A DNA stretch of 64,000 nt from UBA6059 sp040222235 (lineage in GTDB: Bacteria > Bacteroidota > Bacteroidia > Cytophagales > Cyclobacteriaceae): contig JAVKDO010000134.1 in NCBI GenBank assembly GCA_040222235.1, forward strand, positions 62,001 to 126,000, given 5' to 3'. The notes beneath the pieces were generated by a model, which saw nothing but the letters and a program-made list of their open reading frames with translations, did not search any database and was not told the origin of the DNA. A program made the translations under genes and the position numbers. Numbering within the stretch: position 1 is the first letter of the stretch; the number at the start of each line of letters is the position of its first letter. Of the stretch, positions 1 through 8,896 are shown one piece after another.

Positions 1-2573
1 TTCCGGGATACCAAATCAATAAAATCACCTTAGACCCAGTCCAAGAGCAGATATGGATTGCTACTGAAACAGGCTTAGTCAAGTACGATCTGGAAAGTAA
101 GGCCTTGCAAAAATACCGGGCCAACGCTCGAAGCGATCAGGGGCTACCACATGATAATGTGAGTGATGTGATTGTTGATAATGACGGAAAAATCTGGGCC
201 ACTACCCGATTGGGGTTGTGTGTGTACGATTCTTTGACAAACAACTTTACTGCCGTAATGTCCTCGGCTGATTTGACTGGAAAGTGGATCACCGATATCA
301 TAATGGACAACCGAGGGAATCTTTGGCTCAATGCCAACAACAATAATGTCATCCGGTACACACCTAACAGGAGTGAAGTCAATATTTATGCCGTCAACAG
401 CGGAAACAGACTAGATGTATTCAGCTCCAGCGGATTTTTTTATGATGGCAAGGAGATATTTCTGGGTGGAAAAAATGGTATAATTCATTTTCCCCCACAC
501 AGCATAAATGCTAATAGCTGGTCCCCCCTACCTTTTATTACGGAATTCAAAATTGAGAATAAAGAAGTGTTTCCAGGATTAGAGTTTGATGGTGAGACAC
601 CTTTACTCACCGATTTGAATTATGGGAAGCTGGCAGAGCTTCCGTACTCGAAAAACAATTTCTCTATCCAGTTTTCTACTGCTTGTTACGCCAATGAACG
701 ACAAAATCGCTTTGAATATCGTCTAGAGGGTTTCGATGAGGACTGGATATCGGCAGGAAGCAACTCACGAACAGTGCAGTACACTAATCTTAGCCCAAGT
801 AACTATGAATTCAAGGTAAGATCGAGTAACAGCGATGGTATCTGGAGCGAGCCAGTTTCCTATCAGATCAGGGTGCTTCCACCATTCTGGCTCACATGGC
901 AAGCACTTTTGTTGACTGTAATTGTAATAGCAATTGTGTTTTGGCTGATTCGAAGGGAAGTAAAAGATCGCATCCGCTTACGGCAAGAGTTACTCTTTGA
1001 AAAACTTCAACACGAGAGGGACATCAACCTCAACAATGAAAAACTCCGCTTTTTCACTAATATTTCGCATGAACTGCGAACACCGTTAACGTTGGTACTG
1101 GGTCCTGCCAAGCAATTGATTTCGGAATCGAAGCTTGCTGGAAATGATCATCAGCTAAGCAGGCTGAATTTGATTCATGAAAATGCCAGCCGGCTGCTTA
1201 AATTGGTTAATCAAATATTGGATTTCCGCAAGGCTAAATCAGGTGAACTAAAGCTGAAAGTAGCCAAAACCGATATTCTTTCAGTGACTAAAAGCACCTT
1301 TGAGTTTTTTGAGGAGCTTGCTAAGAACAAACATATCAGCTTTACTTTCAACTGTGAAGAAGAGGGACTCTCTGGCTGGATAGACAAAGACAGTTACGAT
1401 AAAGTACTGTACAACTTGTTATCCAATGCGCTAAAGTTTACTCGGAAAAATGGCCATGTAGAGGTCTTTCTGGGGAAATCAGAAGATAAAGCGGGAAATC
1501 TGGTAGTAGAGGTGAGTGATGATGGAATTGGGATTCCTTACCATAGTCAGAAGAAGATATTCACCCGTTTTTATCAGGCTGATAATAGCCGAGAGAATAA
1601 TACTGGTTCAGGCATAGGATTGTCATTGACTAAGTCAATAGTAAAACTGCATAAAGGAGACATCAGGGTAAAAAGCACATTAAACAAAGGGAGTATTTTC
1701 ACTTTCGAAATACCAATCGAAAAAGGCCATTATTCAGAAGAGCAAATTTTCGAATATACAGCAAAGCCCAAGGAGATAAGAGTGGAAACGACGGTTGACC
1801 GAAAGCCCATTCCGAGTACTCAGTTGAGAGAAAAAGTATTAGTCATAGAGGACAATCATGAGCTTCGGGCTTATTTGGCTAAGTACCTTTCAGATCATTA
1901 CAAAGTTTACACGGCTGAAAACGGACAGCAAGGATTGGAGCTATGCAAGCAGGTAAAGCCAGCCGTATGCGTCGTGGATGTGATGATGCCTGTGATGGAT
2001 GGATTACAGTTTTGCGAGGAGCTGAAAACAGATGAGTTTACAAGCCACACCCCGGTGATCATGTTGACGGCCCTCTCTGAAAGTGATGATAAGATAAATG
2101 CCTATGATCGGGGCGCGGATGCTTATCTAGTTAAGCCTTTTGATCCTTCACTACTGCATACGCGAATAGAAAACATTATCAAATCGCGACTGGAATTAAA
2201 GAGTAAATTCTCTGGGGAGGCAGAGAGTCCGGTGAGTTTGCTGGCTCATTCTCCAATAGATGAAATCTTGATGACAGACCTGACAGGGTTGATCGAAAAT
2301 AACCTGAGTGAAGCACACCTGACTACTGCCTTCTTATGCAAAGAGTTGGGGCTTAGTTCTTCAAAACTCTATCGTAAGATCAAAGATCTTACTGACCTGT
2401 CTCCCAATGAATTTATCAGAACCGTGAGGCTCAAAAAATCTGCCCATCTACTCAAGAGCAGAAAATACAACGTATCTGAGGTGACTAACTTAATTGGGTT
2501 CAACGATCCACTTTATTTCAGTAGATGCTTCAAAAAGCAATTCGGATATCCTCCCAGTCAGTTGATCAAGTAG
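1..2573 (+). CDS. Hybrid two-component sensor/response regulator (HTCS), 5' end missing
   Basis: One-protein signalling system: periplasmic ligand sensing, inner-membrane histidine kinase, receiver and DNA-binding output in one chain. The frame is open to the first base of the window (codons from base 3 read GYQINKITLD), so the N-terminus and most of the propeller lie outside; a TTG at 105 is not a real start. Counting from 105: reg_prop beta-propeller repeats to about residue 150, Y_Y_Y domain about 185-255, one membrane helix 263-282, HisKA with HELRTP (His322), HATPase with DDGIGIP and GSGIGLSL, receiver with VVDVMMPVMDG (Asp625), AraC-type helix-turn-helix about 735-822. HTCS proteins usually control neighbouring carbohydrate-use genes, so the inositol-oxygenase cluster 160 bases downstream is the likely target (inference). 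Confidence 0.96.
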   Translation, partial: PGYQINKITLDPVQEQIWIATETGLVKYDLESKALQKYRANARSDQGLPHDNVSDVIVDNDGKIWATTRLGLCVYDSLTNNFTAVMSSADLTGKWITDIIMDNRGNLWLNANNNNVIRYTPNRSEVNIYAVNSGNRLDVFSSSGFFYDGKEIFLGGKNGIIHFPPHSINANSWSPLPFITEFKIENKEVFPGLEFDGETPLLTDLNYGKLAELPYSKNNFSIQFSTACYANERQNRFEYRLEGFDEDWISAGSNSRTVQYTNLSPSNYEFKVRSSNSDGIWSEPVSYQIRVLPPFWLTWQALLLTVIVIAIVFWLIRREVKDRIRLRQELLFEKLQHERDINLNNEKLRFFTNISHELRTPLTLVLGPAKQLISESKLAGNDHQLSRLNLIHENASRLLKLVNQILDFRKAKSGELKLKVAKTDILSVTKSTFEFFEELAKNKHISFTFNCEEEGLSGWIDKDSYDKVLYNLLSNALKFTRKNGHVEVFLGKSEDKAGNLVVEVSDDGIGIPYHSQKKIFTRFYQADNSRENNTGSGIGLSLTKSIVKLHKGDIRVKSTLNKGSIFTFEIPIEKGHYSEEQIFEYTAKPKEIRVETTVDRKPIPSTQLREKVLVIEDNHELRAYLAKYLSDHYKVYTAENGQQGLELCKQVKPAVCVVDVMMPVMDGLQFCEELKTDEFTSHTPVIMLTALSESDDKINAYDRGADAYLVKPFDPSLLHTRIENIIKSRLELKSKFSGEAESPVSLLAHSPIDEILMTDLTGLIENNLSEAHLTTAFLCKELGLSSSKLYRKIKDLTDLSPNEFIRTVRLKKSAHLLKSRKYNVSEVTNLIGFNDPLYFSRCFKKQFGYPPSQLIK

Positions 2574-2735
2574 ATTTTTGATAATCGATCTATCCATGTA
2601 TTTGATATTTCCGTCCATTTCATTTTTTTATAAAAATCACAACTTTACACCGGTTAAATTATCATATTGACTTTATGTCATTCTTTATGAAAACTGAAAA
2701 TGCAAAGTTGTTTATTTCTAAAGGTTATTAAGTAG

Positions 2736-3626
2736 ATGAAAGAAAACCAAAATAATGAACTGAACCCGATGGGCAATATTGATGATTGGGAGGACAACCT
2801 ACTTGAAAGATACCCAAACCCTGAGGAGAATACGAACGAAAATAAGAAGACAAAAGAAGAGTTTAGAGTCTATGATGGCGATCATAATAGACTAGATACG
2901 GTAAGGGAATTTTATAGACTCAATCACCTTTACCAATCCTATGATTTTGTATCCGAAAAGGAGAAAGAATTTCTCAAGTTCGATAGAAGACAGATGTCCC
3001 TATGGGAAGCCGTAGATTTCTTAAACACCCTCGTTGATGACAGTGATCCGGATATAGAACTGGACCAGTTGCAACACCTGCTTCAAACTTCCGAGGCGAT
3101 ACGCGCCGATGGTCATCCTGACTGGTTTGTATTGACTGGATTTTTGCATGACATGGGCAAAGTCCTTTGTCTGTTTGGAGAGCCGCAGTGGGCGGTCGTC
3201 GGAGACACCTTTCCGGTAGGATGTGCCTTTTCTGAAAAGATTGTCTACTCGGAGTTTTTTAAAGATAACCCTGACTACAAGGATGAGCGCTACAACACTA
3301 GATACGGTGTATACAAGGATCGTTGTGGGCTCGATAATGTGAAAATGAGCTGGGGCCATGATGAATACCTCTACCACATCATGAAAGACCATCTTCCTGA
3401 GCCAGCATTGTATATGATCCGGTATCATTCCTTTTACGGTCAGCATCGCGAGGAAGCGTATGACCACTTGATGAATGACAATGATCTGAAAATGTTTGAC
3501 TGGGTACGCAAATTCAACCAATACGACTTATACTCCAAAGCGCCTGTTCCGCCTGACGCCAAAGCATTGCGACCTTACTATGAAGACTTGGTGTCAAAGT
3601 ATCTCCCAGAGACCCTGTCATTTTGA
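2736..3626 (+). CDS. Myo-inositol oxygenase (MIOX)
   Basis: Di-iron oxygenase that cleaves myo-inositol with O2 to D-glucuronate in the cytoplasm. 296 residues, close to the eukaryotic enzyme. The six expected iron ligands are visible: His114, His138-Asp139 (LHDMGK), His208 (WGHDEY), His231 (RYHSFY) and Asp264 (QYDLYS). The family signature GEPQWAVVGDTFPVGC is intact at about 148-163. An Asp/Asn/Glu-rich extension of about 45 residues precedes the core. MIOX is uncommon in bacteria. It is followed 26 bases later by a sodium/solute symporter, which fits inositol uptake and oxidation. The 162-base stretch upstream (2574-2735) is AT-rich and probably carries the cluster promoter, but no convincing consensus was identified. 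Confidence 0.95.
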   Translation: MKENQNNELNPMGNIDDWEDNLLERYPNPEENTNENKKTKEEFRVYDGDHNRLDTVREFYRLNHLYQSYDFVSEKEKEFLKFDRRQMSLWEAVDFLNTLVDDSDPDIELDQLQHLLQTSEAIRADGHPDWFVLTGFLHDMGKVLCLFGEPQWAVVGDTFPVGCAFSEKIVYSEFFKDNPDYKDERYNTRYGVYKDRCGLDNVKMSWGHDEYLYHIMKDHLPEPALYMIRYHSFYGQHREEAYDHLMNDNDLKMFDWVRKFNQYDLYSKAPVPPDAKALRPYYEDLVSKYLPETLSF

Positions 3627-3652
3627 GTCGCTCATCAACAGGATTTTCATAG

Positions 3653-5221
3653 ATGCCATCTAGCTACATTGGTTTTTTTGGGTTTACCCTTTTCGTCATT
3701 GTTTATACAGCGTATAAGCTACGAAAGGATAATTTCAAGACAGCCAAGGGCTTCTTTTTAGCAGGCAAAAGTCTGACTGGCCCGATCATAGCAGGGTCGA
3801 TGATATTGACCAATATCTCGACGGAGCATCTGATCGGTATGAATGGCAATGCCTACCAAAATGGTATTATCATTATCGCTTGGGAGGTTACCTCAGCCAT
3901 CGCTTTGGTTATAGCGGCTATCTTCTTCCTGCCTCGTTTTTTAAGAATGGGGCTGACTACCATTCCTGAGTTCTTAGAGCGGCGGTTTGATGGCATTACC
4001 CGCGTGGTAGTGGCGGCATTGCTCATGCTTTCATTTGTGGTAACCCTGCTTCCTATCGTGCTCTACTCAGGGGCCATCAATATCGAGAGTGTTTTTGACT
4101 TCTCACAGTTGTTTGATATCTCCAAAGATCGGGCCTTGCTCTTTACTGTACTGGTTATTGGTGTGATCGGTTCTATGTACGCGATTTTCGGAGGCCTAAA
4201 GGCCGTGGCGTATTCAGATACGCTCAACGGTGTAGGGTTGATGATCGGAGGCCTGCTCGTACCCGCAATAGCACTATATCAGATAGGTAAAGGTGATATG
4301 ATTGACGGCCTTCAAACCGTCTACGATTTTGCGCCTGATAAATTCGACATCATAGGCAAGCCAGATTCTGTCTTGCCATTTTCTGTTTTGTTTACTGGCC
4401 TTATGATCAACCAGTTGTACTTCTGGGGGATGAACCAGGCGATTATCCAACGGGCTTTTGGTGCTAAGAATTTGGTAGAAGCACAAAAGGGCTTGATCTA
4501 CACAGGCGTATTGAAGCTTTTGGTACCATTGATCATTGTGCTACCTGGCCTGATTGCGTTCTACTACTTTGAAGATGATTATTATGCCACTCCCGACTTG
4601 ATCTATCCGATGTTGGTAAAGAAAGTACTCCCAACCTATCTCTATGGCTTTTTTGCTGCCGTCATACTTGGGGCGGTGCTGAGTACCTTCAACAGCGTAT
4701 TGAATTCCGCTAGTACTGTTTTCTGCTACGATATTTATAAAAAGGTGATCAACCCGGATGTGTCTGATGAGAAGCTTGTCTACTATGGAAAGCTGACCTC
4801 TGTGCTGTTGGCTGTGATCGCCATTGCTGTAGCACCGATGGTGGCTTTTGCCCCAGACGGACTCTACAATCTGTTGCAGGAGTTAAATGGCATATTCTTT
4901 ATTCCTATTTCCTCGGTCATTATTGCAGGCATTTTTGTGAAGCAGATCAATGCCACAGGCGCCAAGGTCGGACTCTTTTTTGGCTTCACATTTTATATCC
5001 TTACGACCTTTATTTTAGATGTGGGCATCCACTTTGTTCACCTATGGGGCATTGAATTTGTGCTCAACTTCGTGATCATGTGGGTAGTCTCGAAAATGTA
5101 TGCGACGGCAGATTACGAGGAAAGAGAAGATCGCTCTACCGAACCGCAATGGTCACATGTCAGACTGGCGGGAATCATCCTAGTGGTACTCACGATTACT
5201 ATTTACATACTGTTGTCCTAA
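3653..5221 (+). CDS. Sodium/solute symporter (SSS family), likely sugar or inositol uptake
   Basis: Inner-membrane sodium-coupled transporter of the SLC5/SSS type, 522 residues with about 13-14 hydrophobic segments across its length. The family-typical stretch GGLKAVAYSDTLNG and the NSVLNSAST region in the seventh-to-eighth helices are visible. ATG at 3653 gives a direct membrane start without a signal peptide. It lies 26 bases after myo-inositol oxygenase, so myo-inositol or a related cyclitol is the most economical substrate (inference; glucose/galactose transporters belong to the same family). Ends 26 bases before the DUF1080 lipoprotein start. Confidence 0.92.
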   Translation: MPSSYIGFFGFTLFVIVYTAYKLRKDNFKTAKGFFLAGKSLTGPIIAGSMILTNISTEHLIGMNGNAYQNGIIIIAWEVTSAIALVIAAIFFLPRFLRMGLTTIPEFLERRFDGITRVVVAALLMLSFVVTLLPIVLYSGAINIESVFDFSQLFDISKDRALLFTVLVIGVIGSMYAIFGGLKAVAYSDTLNGVGLMIGGLLVPAIALYQIGKGDMIDGLQTVYDFAPDKFDIIGKPDSVLPFSVLFTGLMINQLYFWGMNQAIIQRAFGAKNLVEAQKGLIYTGVLKLLVPLIIVLPGLIAFYYFEDDYYATPDLIYPMLVKKVLPTYLYGFFAAVILGAVLSTFNSVLNSASTVFCYDIYKKVINPDVSDEKLVYYGKLTSVLLAVIAIAVAPMVAFAPDGLYNLLQELNGIFFIPISSVIIAGIFVKQINATGAKVGLFFGFTFYILTTFILDVGIHFVHLWGIEFVLNFVIMWVVSKMYATADYEEREDRSTEPQWSHVRLAGIILVVLTITIYILLS

Positions 5222-5247
5222 ACCAACCCTTCACTAGATTGAAAACT

Positions 5248-6636
5248 ATGAACAGCATCAATAAAAGATATTTTAGCCATTTGATCCTTTGTGCAGTTGG
5301 CATGCTAATATTGGCGAGTTGCAGCACTCCCGAAAAAGACGACACGCCGTGGGTTTCTCTCTTTGATGGGAAGACGCTCTCTGGCTGGACACAGATAGGA
5401 GGGGAAGCAAAATACCAGGTGAGAGACGAAAGCATAGTGGGCATTACTGTGCACAATACGCCTAATAGCTTCTTGACCACTGATAAAATGTATGGGGATT
5501 TCATCATGGAACTTGAGTACAAAGTGGATTCGAGCATGAACTCCGGGATACAAATCAGAAGCAACAGTTTTCCCTACTACCGTGATGGTAGGGTTCATGG
5601 TTATCAAATAGAAATTGACCCTTCGGATAGGGCCTGGAGCGCGGGCATATACGACGAGTCCAGACGCGGTTGGCTCAACACAATGACTGACAATCCAGCA
5701 GCCCAAAAAGCATTCAAGCAAAACGAGTGGAATCATTACAGGATAGAAGCCATTGGAGATACCTTGAAAACCTGGATCAATGGTGTGCCTGCATCTTATC
5801 TTATAGACGGTAAAACGGCCAGTGGATTTATCGCACTACAAGTCCACAGCATTCACGCCGATAAAAATGATGGTACGGAAATCATATGGAGGAATATCAA
5901 TATCCTCACAGAAGGACTTGAGAAATATAGCCGAAAGTCGCCACTCGAGCCTATTGTCACTGACAACAAGCTGACCATCGACGAAGTGAAAAATGGCTGG
6001 AAATTACTTTGGGATGGCGTTTCTTCTAACGGCTGGCGTGGCGCAAAATTGGATCAATTTCCTGAGCAAGGCTGGGTGATAGAAAGCGGAGAGCTGACCG
6101 TACTTTCATCTGGTGGTGCTGAGTCGGCTGCAGGTGGGGATATTGTCACTACAGAAAAATACAGCGACTTTGAATTGCAAGTTGATTTTAAGTTAACAGA
6201 AGGAGCGAACAGCGGCATTAAGTATTATGTAGATACCGAACTGAATAAGGGAGCTGGTTCCTCCATCGGTCTGGAGTATCAGATTTTGGACGATGCACGC
6301 CATCCAGATGCTAAACTAGGTAATCACGAAGGGAGTAGGACCATCGCATCATTGTATGACCTGATCCAAGCGGACCCTGATAAGCCCGTTAACCCTATCG
6401 GACAATGGAACTCTGCCTACATCATATCTAAAGACAGCCTCGTGGAGCACTGGCTCAACGGCGCTAAGGTGCTAAGCTATAAACGCAAAAGCCCTGAATA
6501 TCGTCAGCTCGTTGCTGAGAGCAAATATGTCGACTGGCTGAACTTCGGCGAAGGAGATAGCGGGCAGATACTGCTGCAAGACCATGGAGATCTTGTAAGC
6601 TTCAAAAATATCAAGATCAAACCCTTACTTAAATAA
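5248..6636 (+). CDS. Double DUF1080 (3-keto-disaccharide hydrolase-like) lipoprotein
   Basis: 462 residues. Start chosen at ATG 5248: it gives a lipoprotein signal with lipobox LASC, whereas an in-frame start at 5080 would run through the end of the transporter gene. Two tandem DUF1080 jelly-roll domains, each opening with a DGxxxxGW motif: FDGKTLSGW at about residues 38-46 and WDGVSSNGW at about 253-261. DUF1080 proteins include hydrolases that act on 3-keto-glycosides made by Gfo/Idh oxidoreductases; such an oxidoreductase gene starts 7 bases downstream, supporting that role. Periplasmic-facing anchored location is expected. Whether both domains are catalytic is unclear; the N-terminal copy might serve in binding. 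Confidence 0.9.
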   Translation: MNSINKRYFSHLILCAVGMLILASCSTPEKDDTPWVSLFDGKTLSGWTQIGGEAKYQVRDESIVGITVHNTPNSFLTTDKMYGDFIMELEYKVDSSMNSGIQIRSNSFPYYRDGRVHGYQIEIDPSDRAWSAGIYDESRRGWLNTMTDNPAAQKAFKQNEWNHYRIEAIGDTLKTWINGVPASYLIDGKTASGFIALQVHSIHADKNDGTEIIWRNINILTEGLEKYSRKSPLEPIVTDNKLTIDEVKNGWKLLWDGVSSNGWRGAKLDQFPEQGWVIESGELTVLSSGGAESAAGGDIVTTEKYSDFELQVDFKLTEGANSGIKYYVDTELNKGAGSSIGLEYQILDDARHPDAKLGNHEGSRTIASLYDLIQADPDKPVNPIGQWNSAYIISKDSLVEHWLNGAKVLSYKRKSPEYRQLVAESKYVDWLNFGEGDSGQILLQDHGDLVSFKNIKIKPLLK

Positions 6637-6643
6637 TAAAGAC

Positions 6644-7960
6644 ATGACATCAAGAAGAACGTTCATCAAGGCAAGTTCGACCGCAACACTTGGAGGTCTG
6701 GTATTGCCAAGTTTTGGGTACAGCAGAATTTTAGGAGCAAATGACCATATCAACTGTGCGGTTATCGGGGTTCGCAGCAGGGCCAAAGCTCACGTACTGG
6801 CGATCCACCAAGACAAAAACGCCAAGATTTTATACAGCTGTGATGTAGATGATATCATCATAGAAGAGCACAATACCTGGTGCCAGGAGAACATTGGCTA
6901 TATCCCGAAAGTAGAAAAAGACTTCCGCAAGGTACTTGAGGATAAGGATGTGGATGCGGTTTTCATTGCCACTCCGGAGCATTGGCATGCGCCTATGACC
7001 ATCATGGCCTTGCAGGCTGGTAAGCATGTCTATATCGAAAAGCCATGTAGCCACAACCCACACGAAAATGAACTGATCGTAGCGGCACAGAAGAAATATG
7101 GGAAGAAGGTACAAATGGGCAACCAGCAGAGATCGGCAAAAACCTCTATCTCAGCGGTAAAGGAAATACGCGAAGGGATCATTGGCGAGGTGTACAAAGG
7201 GGAAGCTTATTACTCTAGCAATAGAAATACGATAGGTAAAGGAAAGGAAATAGAGGTTCCCAAAACGCTTGACTGGGACTTGTGGCAAGGGCCGGCCCCA
7301 CGTGAAGAATACCGGGACAATATACATCCATATAACTGGCACTGGTTCCGTGCTTGGGGTACCGGAGAAATTCACAACAACGGCACACACGAGATAGACA
7401 TTTGCCGTTGGGCGCTGGGCGTAGACCTACCGGAAACCGTCACCTCCTTTGGTGGTAAATACACCTATCAGGACGACTGGGAGTTTGTAGACAATCAGCA
7501 AGTGACTTACACCTTTCCCAATAACAAGTTTCTGACCTGGACGGGCCACAGCCGTGGACTGATACGACCAGAGCAGCCAGGTAGAGGAGCGACTATCTAT
7601 GGAAGCAAAGGAGTCATTACGTTGAGCCGTAACGCTTATGAGCTTTTTGACTTGGGTGGAAACTTGATAAAAACGGAGAATGAAGAAGGCCTTAGTGAAA
7701 CCATGAATACACAAGGCGTGGGAGCATTGGACATCTCTCATGTATCTAATTTCTTTGATGGTATTCGAGAAGATAAGTCACTGTATGCGGACATCAAGGA
7801 CGCTAGTATATCCACAATGATCTGCCACCTTGGCAACATGGCACAAGATGCTGGAGAAACGCTTAAGGTGGATACATCTACCGGCAAAGTGCTCAACAAT
7901 GATAAGGCGATGAAAAACTGGAAACGTGAGTATCAGGAAGGTTGGGAGCCGAAGTTGTAG
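6644..7960 (+). CDS. Gfo/Idh/MocA-family oxidoreductase with Tat signal
   Basis: NAD(P)-dependent sugar or cyclitol oxidoreductase, 438 residues. The N-terminus MTSRRTFIKASS is a twin-arginine export signal followed by a hydrophobic segment, so the enzyme should be exported folded with cofactor bound. Rossmann segment AVIGVRSRAKAH, the family EKP motif in YIEKPCSHN near residue 132, and a substrate-domain stretch GEIHNNGTHEIDICRWALG with the conserved HEIDxxRW pattern. Seven bases downstream of a DUF1080 gene: the pair resembles oxidation of a glycoside to its 3-keto form followed by hydrolysis. Alternatively it could act on inositol released by the cluster. Last gene of the unit; a perfect palindrome lies about 50 bases after the stop. 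Confidence 0.93.
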   Translation: MTSRRTFIKASSTATLGGLVLPSFGYSRILGANDHINCAVIGVRSRAKAHVLAIHQDKNAKILYSCDVDDIIIEEHNTWCQENIGYIPKVEKDFRKVLEDKDVDAVFIATPEHWHAPMTIMALQAGKHVYIEKPCSHNPHENELIVAAQKKYGKKVQMGNQQRSAKTSISAVKEIREGIIGEVYKGEAYYSSNRNTIGKGKEIEVPKTLDWDLWQGPAPREEYRDNIHPYNWHWFRAWGTGEIHNNGTHEIDICRWALGVDLPETVTSFGGKYTYQDDWEFVDNQQVTYTFPNNKFLTWTGHSRGLIRPEQPGRGATIYGSKGVITLSRNAYELFDLGGNLIKTENEEGLSETMNTQGVGALDISHVSNFFDGIREDKSLYADIKDASISTMICHLGNMAQDAGETLKVDTSTGKVLNNDKAMKNWKREYQEGWEPKL

Positions 7961-8009
7961 TAACCAGAATTCTTCGGATGTACAATATCTCTGAGACATC
8001 TTGATGATC

Positions 8010-8046
8010 CAGGCATTCTAGGAGTACTCCTAGAATGCTATGCCTG
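8010..8046. repeat. Perfect 26-bp palindrome with outer CAGGCA/TGCCTG arms
   Basis: Bases 8013-8038 are their own reverse complement (GCATTCTAGGAGT and its mirror). Outer arms CAGGCA (8010-8015) and TGCCTG (8041-8046) also pair, giving alternative registers. No T-run follows, so it is a poor intrinsic terminator; it could be a stem that ends or protects the inositol-cluster transcript, or a protein-binding site. The rest of the 219-base gap 7961-8179 holds the candidate promoter of the next gene. Confidence 0.85.
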
Positions 8047-8111
8047 AAGCTCCTGTTATGATTATTTAAGTACAATTTCATGAGTTAGTGATTTAAGAAA
8101 TTTGATTCATT

Positions 8112-8141
8112 TTTGGATTGTCATTCCAAACGTTATGTTTG
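8112..8141 (+). promoter_or_regulatory. Candidate Bacteroidota-type promoter of the LytTR regulator gene
   Basis: TTTG at 8112-8115 and TATGTTTG at 8134-8141, spaced 18 bases, match the Bacteroidota -33 TTTG / -7 TAnnTTTG pattern. The -7 element ends 38 bases before the ATG at 8180, leaving a normal leader. Recognised by eye only. Confidence 0.5.
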
Positions 8142-8179
8142 AGCTGTCAAAGATCCGTTTGGTGCAATAAAATTCAATT

Positions 8180-8896
8180 ATGATCTCTATCTATATACTG
8201 GAAGATGAGCTACTACTAGCGGAAGATCTCAAATCGAAACTTGAAAGTCTCCGGTATAAAATAATAGGCACGGGTACCTCTGGAGAAGAAGCCATTGGCT
8301 TTATGAATAAAACCACCCCTGATATAGCTCTACTCGATATCGATATAGAGGGAGAAATGGACGGTATCGAGGTAGGATCGTACTTGAAAAAAGTGTTGAA
8401 TATTCCAGTTATCTATTTAACTCAGTTTAAGGATTTGCAGACCTTTGACAAGGCGAAGTTGGTCGGGCCGAGCTCGTATCTGACTAAGCCCGTCAATATT
8501 TGGGATCTTGTCCGTGCTATTGAGCTTAGTATAACGAATGCATCGATTGCAGCATTGCCTAACAATCGTGGGTATCTACTCGAAAGAGCATTCTACCTTC
8601 GAAGCGATCAGCACACGTTTGAGAAAGTTGAGACTGAAGAGATACTGTACTTAAAGGCATCTGGCGCATACACCGAAATCTTTACTAGCCAGAAAGTATT
8701 TCTGTTCTCAGATAATCTGAGCTATTTCGAAAGGCGATTACTCTCTCCAAAGTTGCTCAGGGTGCATCGGAGCTACATTATCAATATTGAGAGAGTGGAT
8801 AGAATAGAAGACATGAGTTTGGTTATAAATGATGTTAGCATTCCAATTGGGAAGACCTACCGTAAGCTATTGAAAGAGCATTTCAGGATGATTTGA
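8180..8896 (+). CDS. LytTR-family response regulator
   Basis: 238-residue cytoplasmic regulator. Receiver domain 1-120 with acidic EDE near the N-terminus, phosphoacceptor Asp53 in LLDIDIEG and Lys in YLTKPVN; LytTR DNA-binding domain about 140-238 with the typical LRVHRSYIIN motif and PIGKTYRKLL end. It converges on a TPR histidine kinase gene; the two reading frames overlap by 14 bases at their 3' ends. The kinase is the most likely phosphodonor because no other kinase is adjacent. Output genes are not evident from the sequence. Confidence 0.95.
   Translation: MISIYILEDELLLAEDLKSKLESLRYKIIGTGTSGEEAIGFMNKTTPDIALLDIDIEGEMDGIEVGSYLKKVLNIPVIYLTQFKDLQTFDKAKLVGPSSYLTKPVNIWDLVRAIELSITNASIAALPNNRGYLLERAFYLRSDQHTFEKVETEEILYLKASGAYTEIFTSQKVFLFSDNLSYFERRLLSPKLLRVHRSYIINIERVDRIEDMSLVINDVSIPIGKTYRKLLKEHFRMI

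Noticed and set aside
105..107. TTG start of the first regulator gene
   Set aside because: The frame is open to the window edge and encodes further propeller sequence, so the gene begins outside.
3021..3521. 166-codon minus-strand open frame
   Set aside because: Lies wholly antisense to myo-inositol oxygenase, which has all catalytic residues; no independent features.
5080..5247. Upstream in-frame extension of the DUF1080 gene
   Set aside because: Overlaps the symporter 3' end and hides the lipoprotein signal that begins at 5248.
5305..5736. 143-codon minus-strand open frame
   Set aside because: Antisense shadow of the DUF1080 gene with no start context or domain.
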